From the NCBI RefSeq assembly GCF_000235445.1, contig NZ_JH378829.1, positions 303,571 to 367,570 on the forward strand: 64,000 bases of DNA, read 5' to 3'. The notes under the pieces are model-generated. The model made no database searches. It was given only the letters and a program-made list of their open reading frames with translations, and was not told where the DNA came from. This document shows, in pieces, positions 17,036-26,186 of this stretch. Each line of letters opens with the position of its first letter. Within the stretch, counting starts at the first letter, position 1. A program made the translations under genes and the position numbers. The DNA comes from Johnsonella ignava ATCC 51276. GTDB taxonomy: Bacteria; Bacillota; Clostridia; Lachnospirales; Lachnospiraceae.

Positions 17036-17590
17036 TCAAACTGTAAGAATCTCTTTTGATTTATTTTCAATGTTCTCATCAATTTTTTTAATTGATTTAT
17101 CAGTAGCTTTCTGTATCTTATCTTCAAAATCCGCCAGTGCATCCTCACTTATCTCACCGGCTTTTTCCGATTTTTTCATATGATCTATAGCATCTCTTCT
17201 TATATTTCTTACTGCAACCTTGGCAGCCTCTCCTTTTTTCTTTATATCCTTTACAAGCTCCTTACGCCTTTCTTCTGTAAGCTCAGGAAATACAAGTCTT
17301 ATTACATTGCCGTCATTTGTAGGATGTATACCCAGATCGGACATATTTACAGCTTTTTCTATCTCCTTTAAAAGTCCCTTTTCCCACGGCTGTATCACCA
17401 TGACCCTTGCTTCAGGCACTGAGATATTACCTACCTGCTGTATGGGAGTCGGAGTTCCGTAATAATTGACCTTTATCTTGTCAAGCACATGCGGATTCGC
17501 TCTTCCTGCCCTTATAGTTGCATATTCGCCCTGCAATACGCTTATAGTTTTTTCCATCTTTTCCTGAAATTCTTTTACATTAACTTCCAT
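17036..17590 (-). CDS. frr: Ribosome recycling factor
   Basis: The protein has 184 residues, the standard length. It has the two-domain RRF pattern: a long three-helix bundle and a central beta domain with IRAGRANPHVLDKIKVNYYGT and IQPWEKGLLKEIEKAV. Together with EF-G it splits the post-termination ribosome. It lies 10 bases after pyrH, so the two are almost certainly cotranscribed. Confidence 0.97.
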   Translation of the reverse strand: MEVNVKEFQEKMEKTISVLQGEYATIRAGRANPHVLDKIKVNYYGTPTPIQQVGNISVPEARVMVIQPWEKGLLKEIEKAVNMSDLGIHPTNDGNVIRLVFPELTEERRKELVKDIKKKGEAAKVAVRNIRRDAIDHMKKSEKAGEISEDALADFEDKIQKATDKSIKKIDENIENKSKEILTV

Positions 17591-17600
17591 TATTCTTCTC

Positions 17601-18416
17601 CTATACGGTAACTATGGTACCGCTAATTTTTCCCTGCATAGCTTGTGCTATGGAGTTTTTACGATTTAAATCAAAAACGGCAAGTGCAATCTTATGTTCC
17701 ATACACATCACCGAGGCGGTAAGATCCATGACCGCAAGTTTCCTGTCTATAACTTCCTGTATACTTACCACATCATATCTTGAAGCCTCTTTGTTAAGTC
17801 TCGGATCGGAATCATATACTCCGTCAACAGCTTTTGCAAGAAGTATAATACCTGCATCCATCTCAACTGCCCTTAATACAACCCCCGTATCTGTTGAAAA
17901 ATAAGGATGTCCGGTACCTCCGGCAAAAAACACCACTTTTCCCTGTTCAAAGCACTCATTTACTCTGTCCTTTGAGAAAAGTTCAGTCATGCTGCCACAG
18001 GTAAATGATGAAAATACCGCCGTACACATACCCTCACTCCTGAATATCTCGGAAACGTATATACAGTTCATCACAGTTGCAAGCATCCCTATCTGATCCG
18101 CCTTTACCCTGTCTATTCTTTCAGAAGTCCTACCTCTCCAGTAATTTCCGCCTCCTATAACTATACCCACATCAAGCCTGCCTGAATCACACATTTGCTT
18201 TGCCTGTATAATCTGGGACGCCACTCCCTTTACAACTGCATCGTCATAACCTCCGCTCTCACTTGCAAGAGCTTCTCCGCTTAATTTCAGCATGACCCTG
18301 CGGCAGCCGTATTTTTGGGAAAATGCCCTGTCTTTAAAAATTTCTTCAAAATTTATCCCTGCCGTATCATTATCAGCACTGATGTCGGTTTTAGCTCCAT
18401 TTTCTTTAGCCTGCAT
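17601..18416 (-). CDS. pyrH: UMP kinase with N-terminal extension
   Basis: This hexameric amino-acid-kinase-fold enzyme makes UDP from UMP. Family motifs are RVMLKLSGEAL (about 40-50), IGGGNYWRGR, and FAGGTGHPYFSTDTGVVLRA with KAVDGVYDSDPR. The protein has 271 residues compared with about 240 normally. The excess is about 38 residues at the N-terminus (TDISADNDTAGINFEEIF). The start is supported by AGGGG eight bases upstream, so the extension seems real. The usual upstream partners rpsB and tsf are absent; an unrelated gene lies upstream instead. Confidence 0.95.
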   Translation of the reverse strand: MQAKENGAKTDISADNDTAGINFEEIFKDRAFSQKYGCRRVMLKLSGEALASESGGYDDAVVKGVASQIIQAKQMCDSGRLDVGIVIGGGNYWRGRTSERIDRVKADQIGMLATVMNCIYVSEIFRSEGMCTAVFSSFTCGSMTELFSKDRVNECFEQGKVVFFAGGTGHPYFSTDTGVVLRAVEMDAGIILLAKAVDGVYDSDPRLNKEASRYDVVSIQEVIDRKLAVMDLTASVMCMEHKIALAVFDLNRKNSIAQAMQGKISGTIVTV

Positions 18417-18494
18417 AGTTTTCCCCTGAAAATATTTGATTTATGTTTCAGAGTATATCACAATAATTATTTTTTGAAAAGGTTCATATCAGAG

Positions 18495-19967
18495 CTAAAG
18501 CATTGTCTTTATTATAGTATGTGCTATATTCCTGCCGCTCCTGGCATCGCTTGGAGTCTTTGATATTGTAGTCCAGTACCGATCATCACCGTAATAAACT
18601 ATCTTGTAATGCTTTCCCTCCTCTTTGAGCTCAAGTCCTATAGCGGCAAGTTCCTGCCTCATCATGGCGGATACACATTCATAGCCTCTAAAAAGCCGTT
18701 TTACAGTCTTTTGTTTATCTTCAATAGTATTTTTAAACTCATTATTAATCACTATATCATTAAGAACATCCCATCGCCTGGTCTTTTGTTCAGTTTTTTT
18801 GAGCACTTCATCAAGTGATGAAATCACTATCTCCTTTATCTCACCGGAAAAAAGCTCATCCTCATCACCCATATATATAACAGGCACTGATGAAAACGAA
18901 TTTACCTTTTCTCTAAGTCCCTGATTTTCATATCTTAATATATCATTATGTCTGCTCAGCTCATCAACCTGTGCTTTGAGTTTTTTAAGTTCGTCATCAA
19001 ATGATTCATAAACCATTTCTTTCTCATCTTCAGCGGATTTTCTGGCTTTTTCCGCAGACTTTCTAGCTTTTTCCGCCGAATGTCTTGCAGCTTCAGCCGC
19101 AAGCCTTTTTTCTATCTGCCTGTTAAGCGTATCACTGAGCATAGCATTGCTTACTCCGTACCATGTATAAAGTTTTTCTATATTTTGTGAACTTGAGTAT
19201 CTTAATATAGTGCTTATTATTTTCCCTGTCAATACACCTGAGCTTCCGTTATAAGTTCTGTAAAGATATCGTTTTCTCAAAATTGCAGGATTCGGATAAT
19301 ATATCCCTACCGCACCGTTAAATTCATTATTATCATAACACATCCGCCTGCATTTTGCATTTGATGCCCTGTTTTCCTGTACAAGCACATGAGCGATGCC
19401 TTTAAGACAACGTGCCAGATGGTTTACATCAACGGGATCCGTATTAAATATAGTCTTTGATACATATATTACAGGCAGTTTATATCTTATATCTCCATTT
19501 ATCAAATCTGTAATAAGCTCAATATTGCTCTCATTAATTAAAACCGGCTCATCAGATACTTCAAGCATTTCATCATTTTCTATATAATCCTTATCTATAA
19601 GTTCGGCAATATAATGAGGGGTTGAAAAATCCGAATCGTCAAACACCGTATCTTCTTTATAGCTCCTGTCAAGCTGAATACACAATTTCATATCATCAAA
19701 ATTCATAATATAATCACTATCCCACACTATACCGTCAGAACCGGTTTTTTCACAACGTACCGCCATTATATTTCTGCACTTATAGTATGATATTTCCAGC
19801 CACAGGCTATCTTTCCCAAAACGTGTATTTTCATCCCCGATCCACTCTATACCGGATATTATATCATCAGGATCGGAGCTGCCTTTGTTCCATTCAATTA
19901 TGCTGTTTATAAATTCATCCTTACCCATGGCTTTTTTTATATCAAGAATAGTAGAAAACAGTAACAT
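18495..19967 (-). CDS. Uncharacterised three-part protein with central heptad repeats and a HicA-like C-terminal segment
   Basis: The protein has 490 residues. The start at MLLFSTILDIKK is preceded by GGGAGG at seven bases. No signal peptide or membrane segment is seen. Residues 1-290 form an N-terminal region of unknown fold, with DSDYIMNFDDMK, KLPVIYVSKT (163-172) and LARCLKGIAHVLVQ (184-197). Residues 288-355 are a coiled coil that begins with AEKARKS heptads. Residues 361-490 form a C-terminal domain containing GDEDELFSGEIKEIVI and ending in GKHYKIVYYGDDRYW then SKTPSDARSGRN. That end recalls the HicA/dsRNA-binding-like G-x-H-x-K pattern, but this is only resemblance. It reads toward pyrH with a 78-base gap. 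I do not recognise a function. Confidence 0.75.
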   Translation of the reverse strand: MLLFSTILDIKKAMGKDEFINSIIEWNKGSSDPDDIISGIEWIGDENTRFGKDSLWLEISYYKCRNIMAVRCEKTGSDGIVWDSDYIMNFDDMKLCIQLDRSYKEDTVFDDSDFSTPHYIAELIDKDYIENDEMLEVSDEPVLINESNIELITDLINGDIRYKLPVIYVSKTIFNTDPVDVNHLARCLKGIAHVLVQENRASNAKCRRMCYDNNEFNGAVGIYYPNPAILRKRYLYRTYNGSSGVLTGKIISTILRYSSSQNIEKLYTWYGVSNAMLSDTLNRQIEKRLAAEAARHSAEKARKSAEKARKSAEDEKEMVYESFDDELKKLKAQVDELSRHNDILRYENQGLREKVNSFSSVPVIYMGDEDELFSGEIKEIVISSLDEVLKKTEQKTRRWDVLNDIVINNEFKNTIEDKQKTVKRLFRGYECVSAMMRQELAAIGLELKEEGKHYKIVYYGDDRYWTTISKTPSDARSGRNIAHTIIKTML

Positions 19968-20472
19968 AATCACACCTCCCATATTTTAATGTGAATGTAC
20001 TTTATATATACTCTTTATTTTATACTTTTGGCAAAAAATATGAGTAAGTAGCCATTTTTGCAAAAAATGAGCGGATTACAAATATTTTTGCAAGGATTGC
20101 GAGAAGCGAAGCTGTAGCAATCCTGTATCAATAAGTATCAAATACTTTTGATACCTACATTATTGTATGACATTATATAACATATTTTTTAAATGATACT
20201 GTACGGTATTATTATATCGATATTATTGTTTATTATATATACTAAATGATGCTGTATATTTAGTATAATGCTTTCCATATCCAATTATAAAATATATTTT
20301 AAACCTGATTGATATGATAAAAAGCTATATAAAAACCATATAGTAAGCTGTTTTTATACTATTATTGCTGTGATATTTTGTCAATAGTTAAAATATTGAT
20401 GATATATAAAATTATTTCAATTATTAAAAATATAGAAGTATAAGCCTAAAACCTGCTGCCAATCATTTTTTT
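19968..20472. other. AT-rich, hairpin-dense region without genes
   Basis: About 500 bases lie between the liv operon end and the 490-aa gene. Three clean dyads are visible: AGGATTGC/GCAATCCT (20093-20100 with 20117-20124, enclosing a smaller AGC-GAA-GCT hairpin), GTATCAAA/TTTGATAC (20135-20142 with 20147-20154) and TATACTAAAT/ATTTAGTATA (20238-20247 with 20258-20267). No open frame with a ribosome site was found. Terminators, the leader of the gene at 18495-19967, or a small RNA could account for it. Confidence 0.55.
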
Positions 20473-21195
20473 CTAATTGACATATTTTTCATTTCTGTTT
20501 TTTCCCAGATAAGCCTCTCTTACCGATTCATCGGCAAGAAGCTCTTTGCCGCTTCCCTTAAGCATCACCCTGCCTGTTTCAAGGACATACGCATATGAAG
20601 CCGCATTCAGTGCCATATTTGCATTCTGCTCAATTAAAAGCACTGTAACACCTGATTTTTGTATTTCATTTATTATTTCAAATATGCCTTTTACTATAAT
20701 AGGAGCCAGTCCAAGTGAAGGCTCATCCATCATAAGCAGCTTAGGTCGGCTCATAAGTGCTCTTGCCAGAGCAAGCATCTGTTGTTCGCCTCCTGAAAGA
20801 GTACCTGCATGCTGCCAATGTCTTTCCTTAAGTCTGGGGAACAGACTGTAAATCCACTCTATATCATTACTTAACGAATCTTTTCTAAGATATGCACCTA
20901 TCTTTATATTCTCAAGTACCGTCATATCAGGAAATACACGTCTTCCTTCAGGTACAAGAGTTATTCCCCTTGATATTATATTTGAGGTTTCAAAGCCTGT
21001 TATATCATCGCCCATAAATTCAATTTTTCCTTCTGCAGGTTTTATAAGACCTGCAACCGTTTTAAGTATAGTAGACTTTCCGGCGCCGTTTGCACCTATA
21101 AGAGTAACTATGTCGTTTTCTTTTACTTCAAAATCAACTCCCTTTACCGCCTCTATACTCCCGTAATTTACCTTAAGCCCGTTTACTTTAAGCAT
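20473..21195 (-). CDS. livF: Branched-chain amino-acid ABC transporter ATP-binding protein LivF
   Basis: This is one of two ATPases that power branched-chain amino-acid uptake. It has Walker A GANGAGKST, the LivF-type signature LSGGEQQMLALARAL, Walker B LLMMDEPSLGLAP and the switch histidine region near LLIEQNANMAL. The start at MLKVNGLKV is chosen because it overlaps the livG stop by 8 bases (GAAGAAAATGCTTAA), the normal coupled arrangement. A nine-codon longer frame has no ribosome site. It is the last gene of the liv operon. Confidence 0.95.
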   Translation of the reverse strand: MLKVNGLKVNYGSIEAVKGVDFEVKENDIVTLIGANGAGKSTILKTVAGLIKPAEGKIEFMGDDITGFETSNIISRGITLVPEGRRVFPDMTVLENIKIGAYLRKDSLSNDIEWIYSLFPRLKERHWQHAGTLSGGEQQMLALARALMSRPKLLMMDEPSLGLAPIIVKGIFEIINEIQKSGVTVLLIEQNANMALNAASYAYVLETGRVMLKGSGKELLADESVREAYLGKNRNEKYVN

Positions 21196-22036
21196 TTTCT
21201 TCAACCACACCCAGATAAGCATCTATAACATGTTCATTGTTTTGTATCTCATCCGGGGTCCCTTCCGCTATAAGTTTTCCAAAATCAAGTACATAAACCC
21301 TGTCGGATATACCCATTACCAGATCCATGTGATGTTCAATCATAAATATGCCAAGTTTATAATCATCCCTTATCTTACTTATAAGTTCAGTAAGTTCATG
21401 TGTTTCCTGAGGGTTCATACCGGCTGCCGGTTCATCAAGCAAAAGCAGTTTAGGATCAAGTGCAAGTGCTCTGGCGATCTCAAGCCTTCTCTGCAAACCG
21501 TATGGAAGGCTGCCTGCCCTTTCATCTTTATATTCTATAAGCCCCTGCATATCAAGAAGCTCTTTACTTTCCTCTAACATCCTTTTTTCTTCGGAAGAAT
21601 TAAGCCGCAGCACTGCTGAAAATACATTCTGCTTTGCATTTGTATGTTTAGCTATAAGTACATTTTCAATAACACTTAAATTGCCGAAAAGTCTTATGTT
21701 TTGAAAAGTTCTTGCCATTCCCTTTCTTGTAATCCTGTCAGGAGTGTTTGACACCCTCTCTATCTCATGTTCCGGAAGCGTACCTAAAAAATCCTTTTTT
21801 TGCCTGTTCTTAGGAAAAGCACCTATCACCGTGTGCCCGTCAAATACTATCTTTCCGACAGTAGGCTCGTAGATGCCTGTAATGCAGTTAAATGCCGTAG
21901 TCTTTCCCGCTCCGTTCGGCCCTATAAGTGCAACTATCTCATTTACACCGACATTTATTGAAAGATCATTTATAGCAAGGACACCTCCGAACTGCATACT
22001 TATATGTTCTGCAATAAGTATATTATTTTTACTCAT
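21188..22036 (-). CDS. livG: Branched-chain amino-acid ABC transporter ATP-binding protein LivG
   Basis: This second liv ATPase has Walker A GPNGAGKTTAFNCITG, the LivG-specific TRKGMARTFQNIRLF, Walker B LLLDEPAAGMNP and the switch IEHHMDLVM. The start at MSKNNILIAEH has GGGAGG seven bases upstream; a start six codons earlier lacks one. The signature loop reads SLPYGLQRRLEIARAL, a common LivG variant. The ATG follows the livM stop by one base. Confidence 0.95.
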   Translation of the reverse strand: MSKNNILIAEHISMQFGGVLAINDLSINVGVNEIVALIGPNGAGKTTAFNCITGIYEPTVGKIVFDGHTVIGAFPKNRQKKDFLGTLPEHEIERVSNTPDRITRKGMARTFQNIRLFGNLSVIENVLIAKHTNAKQNVFSAVLRLNSSEEKRMLEESKELLDMQGLIEYKDERAGSLPYGLQRRLEIARALALDPKLLLLDEPAAGMNPQETHELTELISKIRDDYKLGIFMIEHHMDLVMGISDRVYVLDFGKLIAEGTPDEIQNNEHVIDAYLGVVEENA

Positions 22037-22037
22037 A

Positions 22038-23195
22038 CTAAGCCTCCCTGTCATTTAAGATTCTTTTAACGCCGTCATCAGAGTGATTATCCTGAATATC
22101 GCTTCGTCCGCTACCTGCTCCGGCAGAATTTCTTTTTTTAAACAGATTAAAAACAGCCTCCCATGAAAATTCATTGGTACCCATAATTCCCTTTCTATAA
22201 AAAAGCACTACTGCCATTAAAAGTATTGAAAATATAACCATACGAAATCCCGCTCTAAACAGAGGTATATTTATACCTGCCAGAGTAAGCGGTTCATCAA
22301 AGAATCTAAGCCACTCCCTGCCTGAGGTAATTAAAAATGCACCCAGTATACTTCCGGTTACGCTGCCTATACCGCCTAATACTACTATAAGCAGTATATC
22401 ATAGGTAAGTGCTATCTGGAATGTCTTTGAATCTATTGAACCCATAAACATTGCCAAAAGCCCTCCGCCTATACCGGTAAAAAATGAGGATATCACAAAT
22501 GACAGCTCCTTATATTTAAACAGATTTATGCCCATAGCCTGTGCGGCGGTTTCATCTTCTCTTATTGCTTTAAATACCCTGCCGTATGATGAATTTATAA
22601 GCAGCACAATTAAAGCTATACAAACTGCACATATACCGAATATGGTATATAGATTCGGAAATGAAGGTATGTTTTTTAAACCGTATGAGCCGTTTGTAAT
22701 CTTATTAAGCTGCGGTGAGGCTATAAAAGCTCTTATAATCTCTGAAAAGCCTAATGTGGCTATCGCAAGGTAGTCGCTTTTAAGTCTAAGCACCGGTATC
22801 CCTATAAGTGCGGCACAAAATGCCGCAAAAATCCCTCCTGCTATAATCGCTGCCCAAAAAGGCATATACATCTTTTCTATAACCGGTGATATACCGTTCA
22901 TATAATAGACAGCCGGTCTTTGAGCCACAGGTATTGTTAAAATACCTACCGTATATGCCCCTATTGCCATAAATCCCGCCTGTCCCAGTGAAAACAGACC
23001 TGTAAAGCCCGTTACCAGATTCATCGAAACTGCAACAAGTGCATATATCGCAGATCTTACAAGTATACCTGTGATATAGCTGTATTTATATTTATTTGCT
23101 TCAAGGAATATAAGCAATAATATGCATAGTATAAATACTGCCGCACTGCATATTCTATATTTATTTTTATCTGAATTTTTGTTTTTAGTTTTCAT
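22038..23195 (-). CDS. livM: Branched-chain amino-acid ABC transporter permease LivM
   Basis: This is a polytopic permease of 385 residues with about nine to ten hydrophobic segments. It has the conserved FTGLFSLGQAGFMAIGAYTVGIL near the N-terminus, LKSDYLAIATLGFSEI in the centre and VVLGGIGSVTGSILGAF near the C-terminus. The cytosolic C-terminal tail (about 345-385) is hydrophilic and longer than usual (SAGAGSGRSDIQDN). It pairs with LivH to form the membrane channel. Its stop lies inside the livG ribosome site. Confidence 0.93.
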   Translation of the reverse strand: MKTKNKNSDKNKYRICSAAVFILCILLLIFLEANKYKYSYITGILVRSAIYALVAVSMNLVTGFTGLFSLGQAGFMAIGAYTVGILTIPVAQRPAVYYMNGISPVIEKMYMPFWAAIIAGGIFAAFCAALIGIPVLRLKSDYLAIATLGFSEIIRAFIASPQLNKITNGSYGLKNIPSFPNLYTIFGICAVCIALIVLLINSSYGRVFKAIREDETAAQAMGINLFKYKELSFVISSFFTGIGGGLLAMFMGSIDSKTFQIALTYDILLIVVLGGIGSVTGSILGAFLITSGREWLRFFDEPLTLAGINIPLFRAGFRMVIFSILLMAVVLFYRKGIMGTNEFSWEAVFNLFKKRNSAGAGSGRSDIQDNHSDDGVKRILNDREA

Positions 23196-23287
23196 TTTAA
23201 ATTAATTCCCATCAAATTAAGTGTTCATTAAGCTGCATCAAGCCGTTATGTTATATTCTCAGACCACATATCTTTTAAATACTGTCA

Positions 23288-24169
23288 TTAAACCTTATCA
23301 ACTGCCTTCTCCCCAAAGATACCCGTAGGTTTTACAAGCAGCATAATGATTAAAAGTACAAATGTAAATGCGTCTGAAAAGGTTGAATACCCTGCCGCAG
23401 CAAGTGCGGTCTCTCCTATCCCTAATATAAATCCGCCCACTACTGCACCGGGTATACTTCCTATCCCGCCTATAACCGCAGCCACAAAGCATTTAAGACC
23501 GGGCAGCGAACCTGAAAACGGATACAGCGTCATCCTGTCGGTAAAATAAAGTATTGAACCTATACCTGCAAGGAGCGAACCCATAGCAAATGTAAATGAC
23601 ACTATCCTGTCTATCTTTATACCCATAAGCCTTGCAGTTTCATAATCCCTTGAAACCGCTCTCATAGCCATACCGGTCTTTGATTTATTTACTAAAGCTA
23701 TAAGAAGATATACAAGGATTATAGTAAGCACCGGTGTAATTAATGTAACAAGTGATGTGCTTAAATTTTTAAATACTATTACTTTTTTCAGTACCGGTAT
23801 ACTGGGATAACCCTTTGGGAGTGCCGTAAAAAGATAGGTTGCAAGATTTTGCAAAAGATATGAAACACCTATTGCAGATATCATTACACTCATTCTCGGA
23901 GCATCCCGCAATGGGCGATATGCCGTCTTCTCTATAAGCACGCCCAGTACGGTCGTTGCTATAAGGACTATGGGAACGGCTATATACCAAGGCATCACTG
24001 CCATTGCAAATATCATAAAATAACCTGCCATCATAAAGATATCACCATGTGCAAAGTTTATAAGCCGCAATATCCCATATACAAGTGTATAGCCTATGGC
24101 TATAAGTGCATACGCACCTCCCAGCGATATACCTGTAAGGCACTGCTGCAAAAAAGTCGTAAAATTCAT
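23288..24169 (-). CDS. livH: Branched-chain amino-acid ABC transporter permease LivH
   Basis: This permease of about 293 residues has LivH hallmarks: GISLGGAYALIAIGYTLVYGILRLINFAHGD at the N-terminus (quoted here as one stretch of the family motif, key residues GGAYALIAIG and INFAHGD) and VIGGIGSIPGAVVGG near the C-terminus. Two starts are possible. ATG at 24169 (MNFTTFLQQ) has GGAGG eleven bases upstream and is preferred; ATG at 24187 (MEAKSLM) has only a weak GAAGAA. It stands between the binding protein and LivM, with a 92-base gap to livM. Confidence 0.92.
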   Translation of the reverse strand: MNFTTFLQQCLTGISLGGAYALIAIGYTLVYGILRLINFAHGDIFMMAGYFMIFAMAVMPWYIAVPIVLIATTVLGVLIEKTAYRPLRDAPRMSVMISAIGVSYLLQNLATYLFTALPKGYPSIPVLKKVIVFKNLSTSLVTLITPVLTIILVYLLIALVNKSKTGMAMRAVSRDYETARLMGIKIDRIVSFTFAMGSLLAGIGSILYFTDRMTLYPFSGSLPGLKCFVAAVIGGIGSIPGAVVGGFILGIGETALAAAGYSTFSDAFTFVLLIIMLLVKPTGIFGEKAVDKV

Positions 24170-24249
24170 AAGGCTTTTTGCCTCCATTTCAATTCTTCGT
24201 TTAAATTAATTTTAAAGAGTCCGGAAAGCCCGGACTCCCTGATACTTTA

Positions 24250-25446
24250 TTAATCAAATTTTGTAGTCGTAAGGAATGTAATTTTTCCGTCCTTAACGGT
24301 TTTTATATATGCAATCGACTTTTTAGCATCACCGTTTTCATCAAATGAAAGACTTCCTGTAACGCCGTCGATTGAAACATCCTTTAGAGCCGCCTGTATT
24401 GCAGCCGTATCAGTGCTTCCGGCTTTCTCTATAGCTTTTAATGCTACTATATAACCGTCATATCCAAGAACTGATACTGCCGGAATTATCTCAGGCTGTT
24501 TATTCTCCTTAAGGTATTCCTTAAAGCCCGGGATAAACTTACTTGCCTCATCATTTGCAGGTTCAGCCTCATCAAAAAATGTTGAAAAAACTATACCTTC
24601 CGCATTTTTGCCTGCATTATCGATTATAGTCGAGTTCTCCCATGTATCTCCTGCACCAATCACCGCAGTAATTCCAAGTTCCCTTGCCTGTGATATTATA
24701 AGCGGTGCAGTTGTTATAGATGACGGTGCAAATATGAAGTCGGGTTCTGCCGCTTTTATATTTGTAAGCACCGCTCTGAAATCAGTTTGATTTGTCTGAA
24801 ACTGTTCGGATTTTACAATCTCACCGCCATATTCCTTAAATGCCTTCTCAAAAAATGCACCAAGCCCTGAGGAGTAATCATCTCCAAGCTGTGTAAGCAC
24901 AGCTGCCTTTTTCGCTCCGGAATCTATAGCGTACTTCGCCATAATCTTTCCCTGAAACGGATCTATAAATGCCACCCTGAAATAGTATTCATTTCCTAAC
25001 GTTACCTGCGGATTTGTACATGAAAGCCCTATTGCAGGGATTTTAGCCTGTTCAAATATAGGTGCGGCTGCAATAGATACACTTGAACCGTAGCTTCCCA
25101 AAACCATCGTTACCTTATCGCTTACAAGCTTCTGTGCCGCACTTACCGCCTCGGTTTTGTCAGACTTGTTGTCAACTTCAACCAATTCAACCTTATATTC
25201 CTCGCCGCCTACATTCACTGTCGGATATACCTTATTTGCATACCGTACACCCAAAACTTCCTGTAGACCGCCTCCGCCGTTTTCACCTGAAAGCGGTTCA
25301 AATACACCTATCTTTATAACCTTCTTTCCGTCAGCACCTGTATTTTGACCTCCCGAGCCTGAACAACCCGCTATAAAAAGGGTTGTAATAGACATCAAAA
25401 GTGAAAATACTGCGATGTGCTTAAATTTTAGTGATTTTAATTTCAT
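24250..25446 (-). CDS. livJ: Branched-chain amino-acid ABC transporter substrate-binding lipoprotein
   Basis: This extracellular lipoprotein captures branched-chain amino acids for LivHMGF. The start at MKLKSLKF has GGAGG eight bases upstream. A lipoprotein signal peptide ends in LFIAGC with lipidation at Cys28. The mature part is a Peripla_BP_6 (Leu/Ile/Val-binding) fold: IKIGVFEPLSGENGGGG, VLGSYGSSVSIAAAPIFEQAKIP (given as key residues GSYGSS and PIFEQAKIP), and VLGYDGYIVALKAIE near the C-terminus. As first gene of the operon, it follows a sigma-A promoter at 25627-25654. Confidence 0.93.
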   Translation of the reverse strand: MKLKSLKFKHIAVFSLLMSITTLFIAGCSGSGGQNTGADGKKVIKIGVFEPLSGENGGGGLQEVLGVRYANKVYPTVNVGGEEYKVELVEVDNKSDKTEAVSAAQKLVSDKVTMVLGSYGSSVSIAAAPIFEQAKIPAIGLSCTNPQVTLGNEYYFRVAFIDPFQGKIMAKYAIDSGAKKAAVLTQLGDDYSSGLGAFFEKAFKEYGGEIVKSEQFQTNQTDFRAVLTNIKAAEPDFIFAPSSITTAPLIISQARELGITAVIGAGDTWENSTIIDNAGKNAEGIVFSTFFDEAEPANDEASKFIPGFKEYLKENKQPEIIPAVSVLGYDGYIVALKAIEKAGSTDTAAIQAALKDVSIDGVTGSLSFDENGDAKKSIAYIKTVKDGKITFLTTTKFD

Positions 25447-25626
25447 AATACTTACCTCCATCCTTTATTAATAACATATAAATACAGTTTAATATAAAAT
25501 GCCGCCTATGATAAATATTTTCCGTTTATAAGGATTTTAATAAATATTTTTAATCCGAATAAAGGCAAATCTTTATATATTGTCTTTGGCAGAAAAACAA
25601 TTGTATTTATACGAAATTTGACACTT

Positions 25627-25654
25627 ATTATAACAGAAAAAAAATATATTTCAA
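25627..25654 (-). promoter_or_regulatory. Sigma-A promoter of the liv operon
   Basis: On the minus strand TTGAAA (25649-25654) and TATAAT (25627-25632) are 16 bases apart. The transcript would have a leader of about 175 bases before livJ. No riboswitch or T-box pattern is evident in it. Confidence 0.6.
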
Positions 25655-25676
25655 CAATAAATTTTAGTTATACCCA

Positions 25677-25719
25677 TATAAAAAGCCCTATATCTGCACT
25701 TTTTTCAAAATATAAGGCT
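25677..25719 (-). terminator. Possible leftward terminator upstream of liv
   Basis: On the minus strand AGCCTTATAT pairs with ATATAGGGCT (one mismatch) and is followed by five T's. It would stop leftward read-through into the liv promoter. Confidence 0.4.
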
Positions 25720-25801
25720 CCGTTATAAATAGCTTATAAAAATAAAAGCTTTAAGTATAAAAGATTATAAAAGATTTATATAAAAGTTTTATACATTTAA
25801 G

Positions 25802-25830
25802 TTGACATATCTTAAAAGCTGGTATACACT
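25802..25830 (+). promoter_or_regulatory. Probable tRNA-Leu promoter
   Basis: TTGACA (25802-25807) and TACACT (25825-25830) are 17 bases apart. The tRNA starts 55 bases after the -10 box. Confidence 0.55.
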
Positions 25831-25884
25831 ATCCTCTGTCTTTGTAACAACATAATACATTGTATGTTTAACAAAGTTTATAAT

Positions 25885-25964
25885 GCGGGTATGGTGGAAT
25901 TGGCAGACACGCAAGATTTAGGTTCTTGTGGGAAACCGTGCAGGTTCGAGTCCTGCTACCCGCA
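25885..25964 (+). tRNA. tRNA-Leu (anticodon UAG, reads CUA/CUN)
   Basis: A seven-base acceptor stem GCGGGTA/TACCCGC with discriminator A encloses a D-arm with TGGCAGAC, an anticodon stem CAAGA/TCTTG with loop TTTAGGT (anticodon TAG at 25919-25921), the long variable arm of class II tRNAs, and the T-arm CAGG-TTCGAGT-CCTG. CCA is not encoded. It is a single gene with its own promoter and terminator. Confidence 0.97.
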
Positions 25965-25990
25965 GTTTTTAATTATATCGCTGATACGGC

Positions 25991-26025
25991 AAAACCCTTG
26001 CAGATATAGTACTTGCAAGGGTTTT
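25991..26025 (+). terminator. tRNA-Leu terminator
   Basis: AAAACCCTTGCA (25991-26002) pairs perfectly with TGCAAGGGTTTT (26014-26025) around an 11-base loop, and ATTTT follows. Confidence 0.85.
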
Positions 26026-26186
26026 ATTTTACCGGTTTCATTAAGTTTATACTATTTGCAGCATGTTTTTTATACCGGTATGCCACAAATCACAAATAGC
26101 AACACGACATTTAATACTTTCTTCACTTTTATTTTCTTACAAAATATTGTATCATATATAATATAACATGTAAGGAGGACAATAAT

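Noticed and set aside
25864..26166. Open frame of about 100 codons covering the tRNA-Leu
   Set aside because: Its N-terminal part (MVELADTQDLGSCG) is the tRNA-Leu sequence translated, a well-known artefact; the terminator lies inside it.
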